DNA of 64,000 nucleotides from Phaseolus vulgaris. Taxonomy: Eukaryota > Streptophyta > Magnoliopsida > Fabales > Fabaceae. A program made the position numbers and the translations under genes. Below are positions 36,378 through 49,170 of this stretch, piece after piece; position 1 is the stretch's first letter; every line of letters begins with the position of its first letter. Below the pieces are notes generated by a model. It ran no database searches. It worked only from the letters and a program-made list of their open reading frames with translations, and had not been told where the DNA came from. Location of the stretch: positions 8,098,447-8,162,446 of the forward strand of contig NC_023757.2 in NCBI RefSeq assembly GCF_000499845.2, given 5' to 3'.

Positions 36378-39300
36378 TCAAAATATATATTGGATTTTCA
36401 CTCAACTAGTCTCTCTCCTAAGTTGCCTTATATTTTTCAACCCATATTAAGATATATCTAAGATGTATTTCGTAATAAATATTTGATCGATAATGTAGTA
36501 GTTGATGTTTTCATACTTTTATATTATCACCAACGGTTACGTAAATTTTACATATTAAATATTTTTTGATAGTTTAGCAGTGAAGAAACATGTTTACGAT
36601 GTGCTTTAAGTTCCAGATAAATTAATTTTGGATTTTGTTGTGTTGGTCCTATATAGTATGTGCACTATTTATTAATAGCAAATATCTGATACATATATTC
36701 GAAATATGCAATAATCTAATCTTAAATTTGTTACGTAATACTATAGCTTATACTTTATATAGATGTTCTTACATTAAATATATTTTGTTGTGCATCTAGG
36801 GATGTTTGGTTGGAAAAGTTCACGCGTGTCGCGAATCCCTTAATGCTGCAAAGGTATGAACTACTTAATTAGTTGTAAAAGAAATCATTTTATAGACATA
36901 TAATTAATGTCTAATTTTTTAATGAAATATATCAAAAGTGGACTAACATTGTAAAATTTATCTGAATTTTACTCTGTTTTTTCCATGTGAAACAGGCAGT
37001 GAGGAAACCTACATCACCTGTCACGTAAGTGGATTTATGTTCCATTCCTATAGTTTCTTAATTGTCTTGTCATCGCTTTCAAAAATAAAAATTTCTCAAA
37101 TGCTAGGGAAACCCCTTCTAGATAACTTTGCTTGAATCGTAATTTAGAATAAAAATCAAACACATATAATTGTTTAAATCCACAATTTATTCGAAGAATA
37201 CATCAATTTCTTAAACAAATATGGTATTGAAAATTCAAGAGAGGCATGAAATGTATCTTACTTAAATAACTCAAAGTGTATAATGAAAGAGTGAATGCAT
37301 AAATGAGACAATTAATGTTTAATAGGTCCCATTTACCTATAGAGTCGTGAACATTTTATACTTAACTTGTATCATTGAAATATATCTGGTATTTGTAGAA
37401 GAGTTCAAACATTCTTAAAATATTTTTTTTTATTCTTTAATAAAAAAAATATCTAAGATCTTGTGTAAAATAAAGGAATAATAAAATAAAAATAGTGAGT
37501 AAGTGGTTACTTGTTGTGAGAGTTCCATCAATGAAAATATAATATCATTTTTTTCTTTTTTTATTAGAAAAAAAATTAATGGAGGTATTTCAAGGATACA
37601 TCAACTCTTGTACAAGAAACTAAAAAGTATTGCCACGCCTAAAACACTATGAAAACTAAGTTTCAATTGCGGACTACCAAGCATAGAGCTGCAAAACCAT
37701 TACATCTACCTTCGCACCGTAGTTACAAAACACTCGACTACACCACCTTCTCTAAAGAGACCGTGCTCTTCCAACCCTACCTCTGTTTTGCCACTCGCAC
37801 ATCTAACCTTTATTAATTTTGATAGACCTCATATAGACAAGAGATTCGAGACACCAATCGTAGTAAGAAAAACATGTTAAACGTACATTTGCAGTTACCC
37901 ATGACCAAACCTTCAATTGTGTCATCATGAAGATTTCAAGATGGTATATATTTCCATTTCTAAAAATCTTCTTATTCCTATATTTCCACAATTCTCCTAC
38001 AACTGTTATCCACATGCAGAACCAAATTTGATTGACAGGTTCACTTTCCTTAATCATCCTAAACTGTGAGAAGTGCATTTTTGGCTCATAATGAACCGTA
38101 GATGCCAAATCCACCTACTCATAACATTTTGACTAAACCAACCAAGCTACCCTGTAGGTACAAAAAGTTGTGACGTTGTTTTCGCTTCCTCTCCACACAT
38201 ACTACAGACACAACTCTCCAAAGTTATTCCCCTGTTCACCAGATTTACTTTAGATGCTATTTTATCCTCCAGCACCCGCCATGCGTTCAAATGGGTTGAT
38301 GGCAGGCCTTAATCCTCCAAAATCCCTCATAAATATCAGATCTTTCCCCATACTTTTCACCTTTTAAAATACTATACATAGATTTGACTGAAAACTGTGT
38401 TGTATTACTTTCTTTCCACACCCACAGATTCTCCTTTTCCATTTTGATATTCTTGCTTCCCATCAGCGTTACCAGCTCTTGCTTCTGATGCTTTTCCCAA
38501 TCAAACAGACTCCTTCTCCATCCTATCTTCCATATCCACTCGATATTGTTGTTTCACTCCCCTCTTTGTCACAGCTTGTCATCCTCGCCAAAACAAATTG
38601 AAAAAAGCCTCAGAAAACTTATCTTTTAAAAACTCATTACCCAACCATTTGTCCTCACAAAGACTGATCTCTCTCCCATTGCCAACCTCCTAGAAAAATT
38701 TATCCTCACAATTTCCTTTCCAGTTCTCTAACCTCCAGATCTCCTTCAAGTCCCTCCACCACAAGGAGTCTGACCTGCTAATCCTTTGAGTCCTCAGGCT
38801 TCTCCAACCTCCGTACTTCGATTCCAACACCTCTTTCCACAAACCTTTTTTGTCGGTACCTAACCACCATATCCACTTTCCTAAAAGAGCAACATTGAAC
38901 TTACTTATCTCTAACATTCCTAGCCCTCCCATCTCCTTTGATTCGCAAACTTTTTTCCACAAAGCCCACACTACCTTCCTTCCTTTTAAGCCTCATTCCC
39001 ATAGGAAGTTCCTTTGTAATCTCTATACCTCCTTGGCCACAATATATGACTGGCATTTTATATAATGACAAATAGAATAAAGATACAAAAGATAACACTT
39101 ATTTTATCAGGCACAAGCGACCCACCATAAAGATAAACTTGTCTTTCCATCTTCCTAGTCTTCTCCTCACACTCTTCACCACCCCTTTCCATTTCTTCTT
39201 TGATGACACCCCCGACGAGCAACCCCAGATACTTAAAAGGATTTTTCATTACCTCACAATTCAAGATAGTTGCACAACTTTGTAACAAGTACTAACTGCA

Positions 39301-42300
39301 TCCCACCCCTCCCGTGCGACTCTTCATATAATTAACCTTTAGACCTTATGCCAATTCAAAACAGCTAAGCATGACTTTGATCGCAAACACTTTGAGGATT
39401 CGCTTTACAAAAAAATAGAGTGTCATCCACATACTGAAGCATATTCACCTTTACAAACTTATAGCCAACAGTCAAACTCTGTAGCAATTATTTCTCCACC
39501 GCTTTCCTTACCACACCAACTAATCCTTCTGCCACTATTAAGAAAAGAAACGATGATAATGCATCACCTTGTCTTAACCCCTTCCTCGGTTTGAACTCCT
39601 AAGTAGGGCTACCATTAACCATCACAGAGATTGACGAGGATTCGAGGCAAGTTCTTATCCAATCGATCCACTTCCCACAAAAACCAAGCCTCTGTAACAT
39701 ATAATAGATGAAATCCAAATCAATTGAGTTGTTCGCCTTGTTGTACTCAACCTTGAAGAAAATACAACTACTTTTTCTCCTCAATCTTCTTCTAAAACTT
39801 CATTGACCACTAAAACATTGTCCATTTCCAAGAACGCAGACTGTCTGACATCTATAACTTTGTGCAAAACCTTCTTCAACCTCAAGGGCATGATTTTAGC
39901 AACAATTTTGTACAAGCAACCAACCAAAGAAATAGGTCTAAAATCATTTAAAAGTTGGGGATTATCCACTTTAGGTATAAGGAATATGAAATAGGCATTC
40001 GTCCCCCTTGGCCATCTACCACTCTCCCCAAATTTGTTCAAAGTTCTTATAACATCCATCTTAATCTCTTCCCAACAAAACTTTATGAATCCAAAACTAA
40101 AATTGTCAGGTCCCAAACTTTTTGAACTTTCACAACTCCACATCGCATTCTTTATTTCCTCTTTTGTAATTCTATCTACCAGCATACCATTGCCTTCGTT
40201 TGAGATACTAGTGAAAACTGCATTATCAAGCTTGGCTTGAGACCTAGCACCTCCACTAAACTTGTCCTTAAAGAAATCCCTAACCTTCCTTTTTACCACC
40301 ATTTGATCTTCATACCATTGACCGTTTTCTCTCAGCTCGTTGATTTCGTTTCTTGACCTTCTCCACTTAATAACTGAATGCAAATACCTAGTATTCAAAT
40401 CTCCTTGCTTCAACCATCTCTAACAAGCCTTCTGTTGTAGTAGTAGTTCTTGATTGTGCTTGGTTCTTCTTTGTTCTACCAAAAGCATCCTCCTTTCTTC
40501 CATCCCTTTCTTATCTAACTCGCTTTCATCGTCCCTTACGTCTAGATCTTGAATTCTCCTTTAAACTTCTTCCCCCGCCAGATTTATATTCCCAAAGCTT
40601 TCTATGTTCCACACCTTTAGATCTTCTTTCAACTTCTTCAGCTTTTCTTTGAAGACAAAAATCCCACAGCCTTGCACCTCATAACTCTCCCACTTGGTTC
40701 TGACAAAGTCCTTAAACCTTCCATCTTTTTTCCAAACATCTAAACTCCTGAAAGGTTTGGGGCCTCAGTCTGTGGAGTCACCAAAGCACAATGATCAGAC
40801 ATCGATCTACTAAGAACAACTTGCTTGCTATCTGGCCATTTATCCAACCATTCCCTTGAGACTAAAATCTGATTTATTCTGCTTTTCACCATCCCATTCG
40901 GTTTATACCACGTGAACTTTCTCCCCATCATTAAGATATCGAATAATTTTTTTTTTCAATGAAATCATTTAACCTTCTCATCTCCCTACTATAATCCATG
41001 CTGGTGTTCACACTTCTCCTATCACCTAATCTCCTAATATAATTGAAGTCACCAACCACACACCAGGTCGTAGAGATTTGCATCCTTCTTCTCTCCCATA
41101 CCTCCTCCCATATAGCACTCTTCTCTATAAGAGATCCGAAATTGTAAATATTCACAATAGTAATCCGACTAGCCTCCCCTAAACTCCACTCCCCTTGAAT
41201 AATACAGTAATTCTCACCAGTGATGACATTAGCCAGATGAAAGCAGCTTCTCATCCATATTGTTATCATCCCACTAGCATTATTTTTTACACCCCTCTCA
41301 ATCCAGTCAATTTCATTAGTTCCCCACATCTTAATTAAAGATGCATTCCTTCCCCATCTGCTTGAATTTGGTCTCTTGTAAGCAAACCACGTCCGCCTTT
41401 TCTGTCTTGATCAATTCTTCTAGATATTTCTTTTTAAGATTACCCCCTGCTCCCCTGATATTCATCCTAATTATCTTCATCATCAGAAACTATGGTCTCC
41501 CTGTTTGTACTCGCCTTCCTATTTGTGTCATTGTCCCTAGCTTGAAGATGGCCTATAACCACATCATCCTCTCCTGTATACGAAACCCTATTTCCTTTCC
41601 CATCTTCCAAATTCTTATTGCTTCCACATGTTCATTTTTCAATCAAAAAAATCCTATTGCAATTCCTAACAGCATTATCAAACATACAATTGTTAAAACT
41701 ATGGTTGTCTAACCTTAACTCCTGGTATATAGTGTTGTTCCTTGAGACACATCTCCCACCGTGCCTCCCATTCCCACCTTGCTTCCCGAACCTTTATCTC
41801 TTCCAAATTCTCTTTCACCTGTCTTGCACATGTTACCGCTACCATCAATAAATGCCCACATCATACGAGGATGCAGAGTTCTTTCTTCCGGAGCACCTTT
41901 CACTTCTGCGATTTCTTTATCACTGCACCTGGTTGGAGGTGTTTGCGCTTCCACTGACTAACAACACCTTTCAGTTAATTCATACGGGTTCTCTACACTA
42001 GATCCTAAGGCAAAGAACTTAGAGTCGCACCCATTGACAGGCAAAGTACTGCTGCATTTCCTCTTCCTCAATATAGACCCTGCCAACATCTCTTTTCCCT
42101 GTACAACCATTGTGTCCCTCCATTTCGGTGTAACCTTCCACTTTTTTCAAATTCCTAACACCAAAATCGAGGCAATACACGCGCCACCCACGTAAGGAAA
42201 CTCCTTCTTTGGACATTGCACCGACGACTCTTCTATGGCTTTCACACCAACCTCCTTCTCTTCACCATAATCCGAACATTCAGATTCATAGAACTCTGCT

Positions 42301-44055
42301 CCTTCCTTCTACTCTGTTCTAACCTCCGAGTACTCCTCCCCCCCATCTAAGATGAAAACTTAGAGAATCCGAAGAGAAGGACTCCTCCTCCATGTAAATC
42401 CAACACTGAACACCATTTACACTAAGATGCTTGACCATCTTTGCCTCACAACCTACTGACATCCTTACACATAACCTTGCAAACTTTAGCACTTCTTTTT
42501 TGGAGGTTGCTTCATCTACTTCTACCAGAGAACCAACCAGGGTTGTTATCTTCTCAAAGCACTACCTACTCCACACATGGAACCACTGATTCAAAAACCG
42601 AACCAAACCATTCCTTGTTCTCTTCATAAGTCTTCTTTACTATTCCTTCTGATTCCCTAGACAACAACACATACTTCTCCCCTAGGTACCTTACTATGAT
42701 AAAGTTTAGCCCTTCCATGATAAAGCTCTCCTTCACAGCCTGCACCTTTCTCGCCTCAAACATTCTTCCTACAAAGCAACCTTCCAGCCATTTAGAGCAC
42801 TCCTCTCTAGCTGTAATGTGAATAACATTTACGTATATGCCTCTCTGCTCCCTTTGACTTGTGCACAAGTTTGACGTTGGTCCTTCATTCTCCATTCCTT
42901 CCTCTGATTTATGACTGTTGTTCAACTCCTTCCTGGTTTCCCCATACCTCCTATACCTTGGTCTATTAACCCTCAGTTTCCACGTTCCTATACATATTAG
43001 ATTTAACCTTCTTTTCAGCACTTCTTCATTAACGACTCCTTAAAATTTAACGAACCCAAACCTTTGTTTTTTAACCTTTAATCTCTTTGAAATGAAAACA
43101 TATTTGATTCTTTACCTAAAATATTTTCCACATATCTCTTTCATCGTGATAGTAAGAAAAATTGGAGAAGAAGAAACTGACCTCCATGACCTCTAATTCG
43201 AGATGGTTAAAAAAAGCTTACCTACATCTAACTACAATTATAAGTAACATGTAACACTTACAAGTGAGTACTTAGGTTTGTCGAATGATACACAATTTAG
43301 AATGAGATTGGTGAAATACTTTTGAAGAGATTTTGTGGAGATAATCAAAGTGTTAAACTATACGTTAATAATTGTTTGCTCCATCAAAATCTTTTGGACG
43401 TGTGAGTGATTTTTGTTTTCATTTTCAGGCTGGCTGCTGATTGGTCGAGCAGGCTGCAGATCGTCCACTTCTTACCCACAAGGATTGTCAACTATACAAT
43501 GAAGTAATTTTATGGCATATAATGTTATATATTATCGCTGTCTTTTAATTAACATTGCTCTTTCTGAGAAATCTTATTACGTTTAAACTTAGGATATGTG
43601 GTGGACCTATTGATTATGTGCTCTTTCACATAACTAAATTCAACAATCTGGACTTGTATAGCCATATGAAGAGTGAAAAGTTGGTACGTCATATCTAAAT
43701 AGGAATCAATTCTTTCATGTTGAATTCTATTAAGAAAATTTGTCTCCTGTCAGACCTACATGAACTTTTTAGCATAGAAGAATCATGACATTTGAACATT
43801 ACATCTTTATGCAGTGTGCAAAAATTGAACTCTATTCACAGACTATAATCTTGTCTACAACCGAAAGCAAATATCACTTCTTAGGAGCAGTTTTTCCAAG
43901 GGTAAGTGTGATTTAGTTCTCCTTAATTTCAAGTTGTGTTTTGGTTGAGCATTTAACTAGACATGGGGGAACTAATTTCCTGTCCTTTTTCCAATATTTG
44001 CAATTTGGCTAATCAGTGAATGTCACAGGATACAGTCTTTGTTAAACCTCTGTGA
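33339..44055 (+). CDS. MED25 ACID-domain-like protein C (8 coding exons, 6.4-kb intron)
   Basis: Exons are 33339-33386, 34347-35156, 36800-36853, 36996-37024, 43429-43503, 43593-43683, 43815-43901 and 44029-44055. The frame stays open across all junctions for 406 residues. The large exon is shorter than in A and B (270 codons) but keeps FKSLFQLDEPILEYF, NISISPGLVLSNAS and one SPSFPV unit. The ACID-like part has TLAADWSSRLQIV, the closest of the three to plant MED25 (which has LAA-x-W-x(3)-x-QIV), then FNNLDLYSHM, KLCAKIELYSQTIILSTTES and GAVFPRDTVFVKPL. The start W-E-G has become W-K-G. Intron 4 (37025-43428) contains a decayed LINE. Splice sites are all intact, so the gene may still be expressed, but the long intron makes this uncertain. 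Confidence 0.78.
33930..34280. mobile_element. CACTA-type MITE in gene C intron 1
   Basis: TATTAAATAATAACTAAATT at the left and TTATGTTTTAGTAATG at the right bracket the family's TTTTTATTAATAA inverted repeats. It is strongly diverged and its ends have lost the CACTA motif. Confidence 0.6.
35512..36326. mobile_element. Candidate CACTA-like non-autonomous element in gene C intron 2
   Basis: The left end reads CACTGGTGCAAAAATATTTA and the right end, complemented, CACTAATCTTTAGAACAAAA. Both ends then contain a (C)GACTATTT phrase. Inside are repeats of TGCGACTATTTAGTCGCAT type and a roughly 90-bp direct repeat (35820-35910 and 36003-36095, about 182 bp apart). Flanks ATT and TTT match at two of three positions. 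The frames on the minus strand are low complexity. Confidence 0.45.
36327..36374. repeat. (TA)n microsatellite
   Basis: About 23 uninterrupted TA units directly abut the right end of the candidate CACTA-like element. Length polymorphism is likely. Confidence 0.9.
37803..41329 (-). pseudogene. LINE 3 ORF2 remnants
   Basis: Endonuclease pieces lie at 41329-40740 (WCVVGDFNYIRRLGDRRS, FTWYKPNGMVKSRIN, SMSDHCALV). RT follows at 40413-39599 (SLGPDNFSFGFIKFCW, DFRPISLVGCLYKIVAKIM). The motif normally K-A-Y-D-S reads NKANNSIDLDF, so a catalytic aspartate is lost. Further pieces at 39288-38690 carry ALLGKWIWWLGTDKKGLW, and 38114-37803 covers the C-terminus. All three frames are used, so many frameshifts have accumulated. 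Confidence 0.82.
41715..43021 (-). pseudogene. LINE 3 ORF1 remnant
   Basis: A frame from 43021 carries KLRVNRPRYRRYG and FIMEGLNFIIVRYLGEKYVL, which line up with ORF1 of LINE 1 (LYVNIPKYRR, MNMIRLRYMGDNLALL). Other pieces follow down to 41715 in shifted frames. The RRM start is gone. It is non-functional. Confidence 0.65.
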
Positions 44056-44524
44056 TATGCATTAATTTTGGCTTTCAAAAGCGAAAGAGACCACAAGCCA
44101 TGAACAGAAGGTTGAAAGAGCTAAGAGAAAGACACTGATAAGAAGATCATGCTGCAACTACATTGTATCAGAAAACTAATAGACATACCTATCAATTCTT
44201 GTTTATTTGAATAATAGTAAATGAATGCAACTGATTAGAATAATAAGGGATACAATGATAATGAACAAAAAAACTATTTACAAATATCATTTCTAATTTC
44301 TATGGAGTTAATTACTCTAAACACTCTGCTTCTTTCGTTCATTGTCCTCAGCATTAGTTGCAATGAAATGAAACACATTCACCAAAGGGGCATCTACTAA
44401 AGTGATGTTGAGGAAAATTGAACAAGTGTCTTTTGGTGAGAGCATGCAAAATGACATACGTCTCTCTTTTGGTTGTTTATTTTTAATGTTATTCTCTTAC
44501 CATTTATTTTATATATATATATAT
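44056..44524 (+). other. 3' flank of gene C
   Basis: The sequence after the stop keeps wording shared with gene A (TATGC, TTTTGGCTTTCAAAAGC, GAAGGTTGAAAGAGCT), consistent with a duplicated 3' UTR. A TA-rich run (44512-44528) follows. No gene is seen. Confidence 0.55.
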
Positions 44525-44775
44525 ATAAAATAATTAGTTACTATATTAATTAAATTAAATATTATTTTATAGACTAAAAAATTATTGTTATTTAAATTAA
44601 TTTTTATTATTAATAAAAAATTATAAACTAGTTTTTAAATTAACATATAATTAGTTACCATAGTTTTATCTACTTTAAATAATAGAAACTACTTTAAAAA
44701 TCAATAGTTTTTTAGTTTATAAAATAATATCTAAATTAATCAATATAGAAACTAATTATTTTTTTTAACTAAAAT
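44525..44775. mobile_element. Partial CACTA-type MITE
   Basis: AATAATTAGTTACTATATTA, TTTTTATTAATAAAAAATTA and AAACTAATTATTTTTTTT are family phrases in the right order, but both terminal motifs are missing. Confidence 0.55.
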
Positions 44776-45388
44776 TGTCAAAGTTCTCTCTATGGTTGTC
44801 TTCTTGCTAGACTAGACAAATTTCTAGACTCTTCCTAATAATGTTGGTTCAACCTCACTCTAGAAACTAGTGTGTTGGCCTAACCTCACCTAGAATCAAA
44901 CTCATAATTTTCATCTCTTCTTCAAATTGTGACTCTACATTTCTTATATGTTTCCACTATCCTTCATCATTCATAAAAGAAATTCAAATTAAAATATTGA
45001 AGAAGAAGAGCTACACATGCGCATGGAAGTGTTTTTCCATCATATGGTATTAGAGCTTAGGTTTAACAAGTAGTTTCTTCTTTTAAAAAAGTTTCTATTT
45101 TCCGTGTTGTTCATATATTTCTTTATTTTCTTAAATGTTTATCGTTTGAAATTGTGTTTGTCTTTTTATTCGGTTCAAATCATCTAGTTTATCTTGAACT
45201 TCCATGTATATGCATATACGATTGAGGATCATCTTGCTAAAGCCACATTTTCTCTCAACTAAGAGCAAAGGATCACTTGAAGATTATAGTAAAAATATCC
45301 CCTTCAGTCTTGTATAAATTTTGTAAATAATAGATTAGTACTTTTGGGCTTTCTATTATGGGCCAAGATAGTGTAGGATTTTGGGTCT
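44776..45388 (+). mobile_element. Copia LTR remnant with primer-binding-site-like motif
   Basis: After an LTR-like stretch, TGGTATTAGAGC at 45045-45056 resembles the copia primer-binding site complementary to initiator tRNA-Met (usually TGGTATCAGAGC). The region runs up to the MULE and resumes at 51818 on its far side. No gag frame survives. Confidence 0.5.
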
Positions 45389-45649
45389 GGCTTCTTCTTC
45401 CTGCACCCCCACGTTTTTCTTCCTGCACCCCCATAATTTTAAATATTCCAACATTAACCTTGAGCAAAAATTTGAAAAGGGCAACGTTCAACACTTCCAC
45501 AGTCACTGCTCATCTTCATCCTTGGATTTCAACTGTTGTAGAGGTTCTTCTTAATTGTTGGAAGCAAGGCGGAGGAGTAGACAACGTTGTCGAAGTGTTG
45601 TCTGGGTTATAGAGGTAAGAGTTAAGGTTTTTTTTAAGAAACACGGTGG

Positions 45650-46120
45650 TTATGGAAATTTCGGGATTACCGGATATCGGGATCCGGTAATACATTCCAG
45701 ATTCATGAATCCAGAATAAATTAAATTATGTGTTCTGGATGAGGGGGTGTTCCGGAAGGTAAAATGCCATAATATGTTGTTCTCCAGATTTCTGAATCCG
45801 GAAGCTTAAATTTCATTACGGATGGGTTGATCCGGTACTGTATTTTGTGTTATGGATTCATGAATCCGGAATGCGTTACTTGCATTATGGATTTATGAAT
45901 CCGGAATTGTATTTTGTGTTATGGTGCATTCCGGATTCATGAATCCGGAATGGTTTTTTTGTGTTATGGTGCATTCTGGATTCATGAATCCAGAATTTTT
46001 TTTTTTGTGTTATGGATTCCTGAATCCGGAATAGTCTTTTTGAATTATGGATTGTTGGATCCGGAATGATTTTTTTAACTTATGGATTCATGGATCTGGA
46101 ATGCAATAATTTTGTTTCAT
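45650..46120. repeat. Left subterminal palindrome array of the MULE
   Basis: About nine copies of a palindrome of the form CCGGATTCATGAATCCGGAA recur at roughly 40-bp spacing from 45,665 to 46,105, just before the transposase start codon. Variants replace the central CATG. Their position suggests transposase binding sites or promoter elements; that is inference. Confidence 0.8.
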
Positions 46121-46140
46121 TTTTTTTATTTGTAGAAGCA

Positions 46141-48996
46141 TGGACAGTAGTGAAGAATTTCAACAACAATTATATGATGGTGTGAATGTGTGGGATGATG
46201 ATGATATTGAGAAGTCATTATCTAAATCGAAGGGATATGAATGTGCATATGCGTTTACTACAGATGAGGTAAAGTTAAGTTTGTAAAGTATGTTTAAGTT
46301 GTTTGTTAATTAGTAAATAAGTTGTTATGATAACTTTTGTAGCTATTTCGTACTCGGGATGAGCTCCTAAAGTGGGTTAGAAAAGTTGCGTTTGACATTG
46401 GTTTTTGTATTGTGATATTGAGATCAGATACTTCAACTGGCAACGAGGAAGGAAAACATTTGTGTTATTAGGTTGTGAGAGAGGAGGTCAATACAGACGA
46501 TATAAGAAGGATTTACAGGTTATTGAGAGTGGAACTAGGAAATGTGGTTGTCCTTTCAAATTACGAGGGTATCCAGTAAAGAGTGGTGAAGGGTGGATAT
46601 TGAAATTAATTTGTGGATCTCATAATCATGAGTTGGCAAATACATTGGTTGGTCATCCATATGCTGGTAGGTTCACATGTAGTGAGAAGTCAATGCTTAT
46701 GGACATGACAGATAGTTCGGTGAAGCCTAGAAATATTTTGCTAACAAAGAAAGAGCATAATGAGAAAAATGTGAGCACAATAAAGCAAGTTTATAATGCA
46801 CGATATATGTACAAAAAATCAGTACGAGGTGATAGAACTGAAATGCAACAATTGATGATGTTACTTGAGTGTGATATGTATGTCCACTGGTCTAGGTTTG
46901 AAGAAGGGACGAATGTTGTGCAAGATTTATTTTGGACACACCCTGATTCAGTGAAGCTATTGAATGCCTTTAACATTGTATTGATGATGGACAGTACCTA
47001 TAAAACTAATAGGTATAGGATGCCCTTGTTTGAAGTTGTTGGTGTAACCTCAACGGATTGACCTTCAGTGCTGCATTTATGTTACTCGCATCAGAACGTC
47101 ATCATAACTTTGTATGGGCCCTTGAAAAGCTGAAAGGTTTGTTTTTGAGATTTGATTCATACCCGAAGGTTGTGGTTAGTGATAGAGATATTACTCTAAT
47201 GAAAGCAATAAATGTTGTGTTTCCCGAAGCTACTAATTTGTTATGTCGTTTTCACATTGATAAAAATGTTAAAGCTAAATGTAAAATGATTGTTCATCCA
47301 AAAGAGGCATGGGATCAAGTGATGGAATCTTGGGGAGCAATTGTTGATTGTGAAAATGTAGAGTCCTATGAACATCGTGTTGAGGCATTTAATGTTGTTT
47401 GTTCACCATGGTCTATATTTACTGAATATGTGATTAGTACTTGGTTACATCAACATAAAGAAAAGTTTGTTAAGGCTTGGACGGATAAAGTCATGCACTT
47501 AGGCAACACGACAAGTAACAGGGTTGAGGCTGCACATTGGAGTTTAAAGAGGATCCTTGAGACGTCAATGGGGGACTTATGCTTTTGTTGGGAATCCATT
47601 AATAAGATGATCATCTTGCAACATAATGCAATTAAATCTTCATTTGAAAAGATTTTGCATGTAGTGAGTCATGTCTTCAATGTAACAAGATATAAGAAAT
47701 TGCTTGGCTTCGTATCGAAATATGCCTTGCAGTATATTGTAGAAGAGAGTGACCGAGTTCAATATGTTGGTTTAGATAAATCTCGTTGTGGGTGCACCAT
47801 TAGATCTACTCATGGCCTTCCTTGTGCTTGTGAATTGGCTTCCTTTGGTGTGGGTAGCATACCATTGCAGTCAGTGCATCTCATTTGGACACGATTAAGC
47901 TTTTTAGATATTTCAAGTGATGATACTTCAACAGAGTTGTCCATCCAACAAGAGTGGGTTGTCATCATGAATGGGTTCAAGGAGGTTGACATGGCTGGTA
48001 AGATTAACATCAAAGCCAAATTACGTGAGATTGCCTATCCAGATAACACATCTTTATGTCCACCAAGGGAGAAAGTCAAAACAAAAGGTGCACTAAAAGG
48101 GCGTCAGAGTAAATTTTGGTAGATCAATGAAGCGAATTCCTTCTTACTTTGAACATGTTGATGCCATTCTTTCACAACATGATAGTTCATCTAGTTTGAA
48201 ATGTAGCAAGGGATTTATTTCAGAGACTCCTCCGACCAAATCAATACCAATGCTACAACAATTTCCGGTGGAAATTCATCCTTACATTGTTGATATTGTT
48301 GATGTTAAGGCTGACGGTCATTGTGGCTATCGTGCGGTTGGTGCATTATTGGGTATGGGAGAGGAGTCATGGGTTATTGTACGCATGAACTTGCATAAAG
48401 AACTTTGTCAATGGCGTCAAGAATATATTGATTTGTTTGGCGGGGATGAACGATTTGAATTTTTGAAAAAATTCACTTCTAGTTGACCACATGGTAATTG
48501 TATTCATTCTAAATGATGTTATTAATTGTAAAAAGGTGTATGAGTGGATTAACTTGTTACATTTTCTTCTGTTTGCAGATAAGTACAGATCAGTGGATGA
48601 CAATACCAGATATGGGATACGTTATTGCAAATCGATATAATGTGATTGTTGTGTGCTTATCTCTTAAACAATCATTGACTATTTTTCCATTAAGATCCCA
48701 ACCTCCAACAGATTTTAATCATCACCACATCATCTGTATTGGACATGTTCATGGAAATCATTTTGTTCATGTTTGTTAAACTTCATTATCAATGAATTTT
48801 AGGAATCATAGAAAAACATAATTAATGACATTGCTTACAATTTTTAACAGGTTCAGTTGCAAGAAGGTTGCCCGATTCCACCAACAGATATTTATGGTCT
48901 ACTCATTGTTATCCAATTGCCAAAACATGGTGTTCATATTATGCTAGTCGGATGCAAATGTTTACACAAATTATGTCCATTAGACGACATTTATAG
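46141..48996 (+). pseudogene. MULE transposase fused to an OTU cysteine-protease domain, broken
   Basis: The start codon at 46141 opens MDSSEEFQQQLYDGVNVWDD, with an intron at 46270-46342. A FAR1-type zinc-binding region follows (KTFVLLGCERGG, CGCPFKLRGY, CGSHNHELA). The MULE catalytic core has acid residues in MMDSTYKTN, VVSDRDITLMKAI and SNRVEAAHWSLK. A SWIM-like finger reads RCGCTIRSTHGLPCACELAS. The OTU domain has the catalytic Cys motif ADGHCGYRAVG and the His motif NHFVHV in the exon at 48580-48778; a last exon starts near 48852. Single-base frameshifts occur near 46440, 47056, 48115 and 48470. Apart from these the gene is well preserved. OTU domains cleave ubiquitin; their role in transposition is unknown. 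Confidence 0.88.
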
Positions 48997-49170
48997 TTGT
49001 AATTGCATTGATAAATGAATATGTTAACATTCTGACTATTATAAATGCGGAAGAAGAATTGTCTAATTTCATAACCAAAGTGTTCATTCATCAAATTCAG
49101 AAATAATTGTAAACTAAGTCTTTCTTCACGAAATTACAAAACATAACAACAACTAAAATGATGATGATCA

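Larger units (their letters stand above)
37553..43200 (-). mobile_element. LINE 3: old, decayed L1-type element in gene C intron 4
   Basis: The tail (TTTTTTATTAGAAAAAAAATTAATGG) starts at about 37553. Minus-strand fragments then run in LINE order: zf-RVT, RT, endonuclease, and ORF1 up to about 43100. No target duplication could be found. Decay is much greater than in LINE 1, so it is an older insertion. It is antisense to gene C. Confidence 0.82.
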
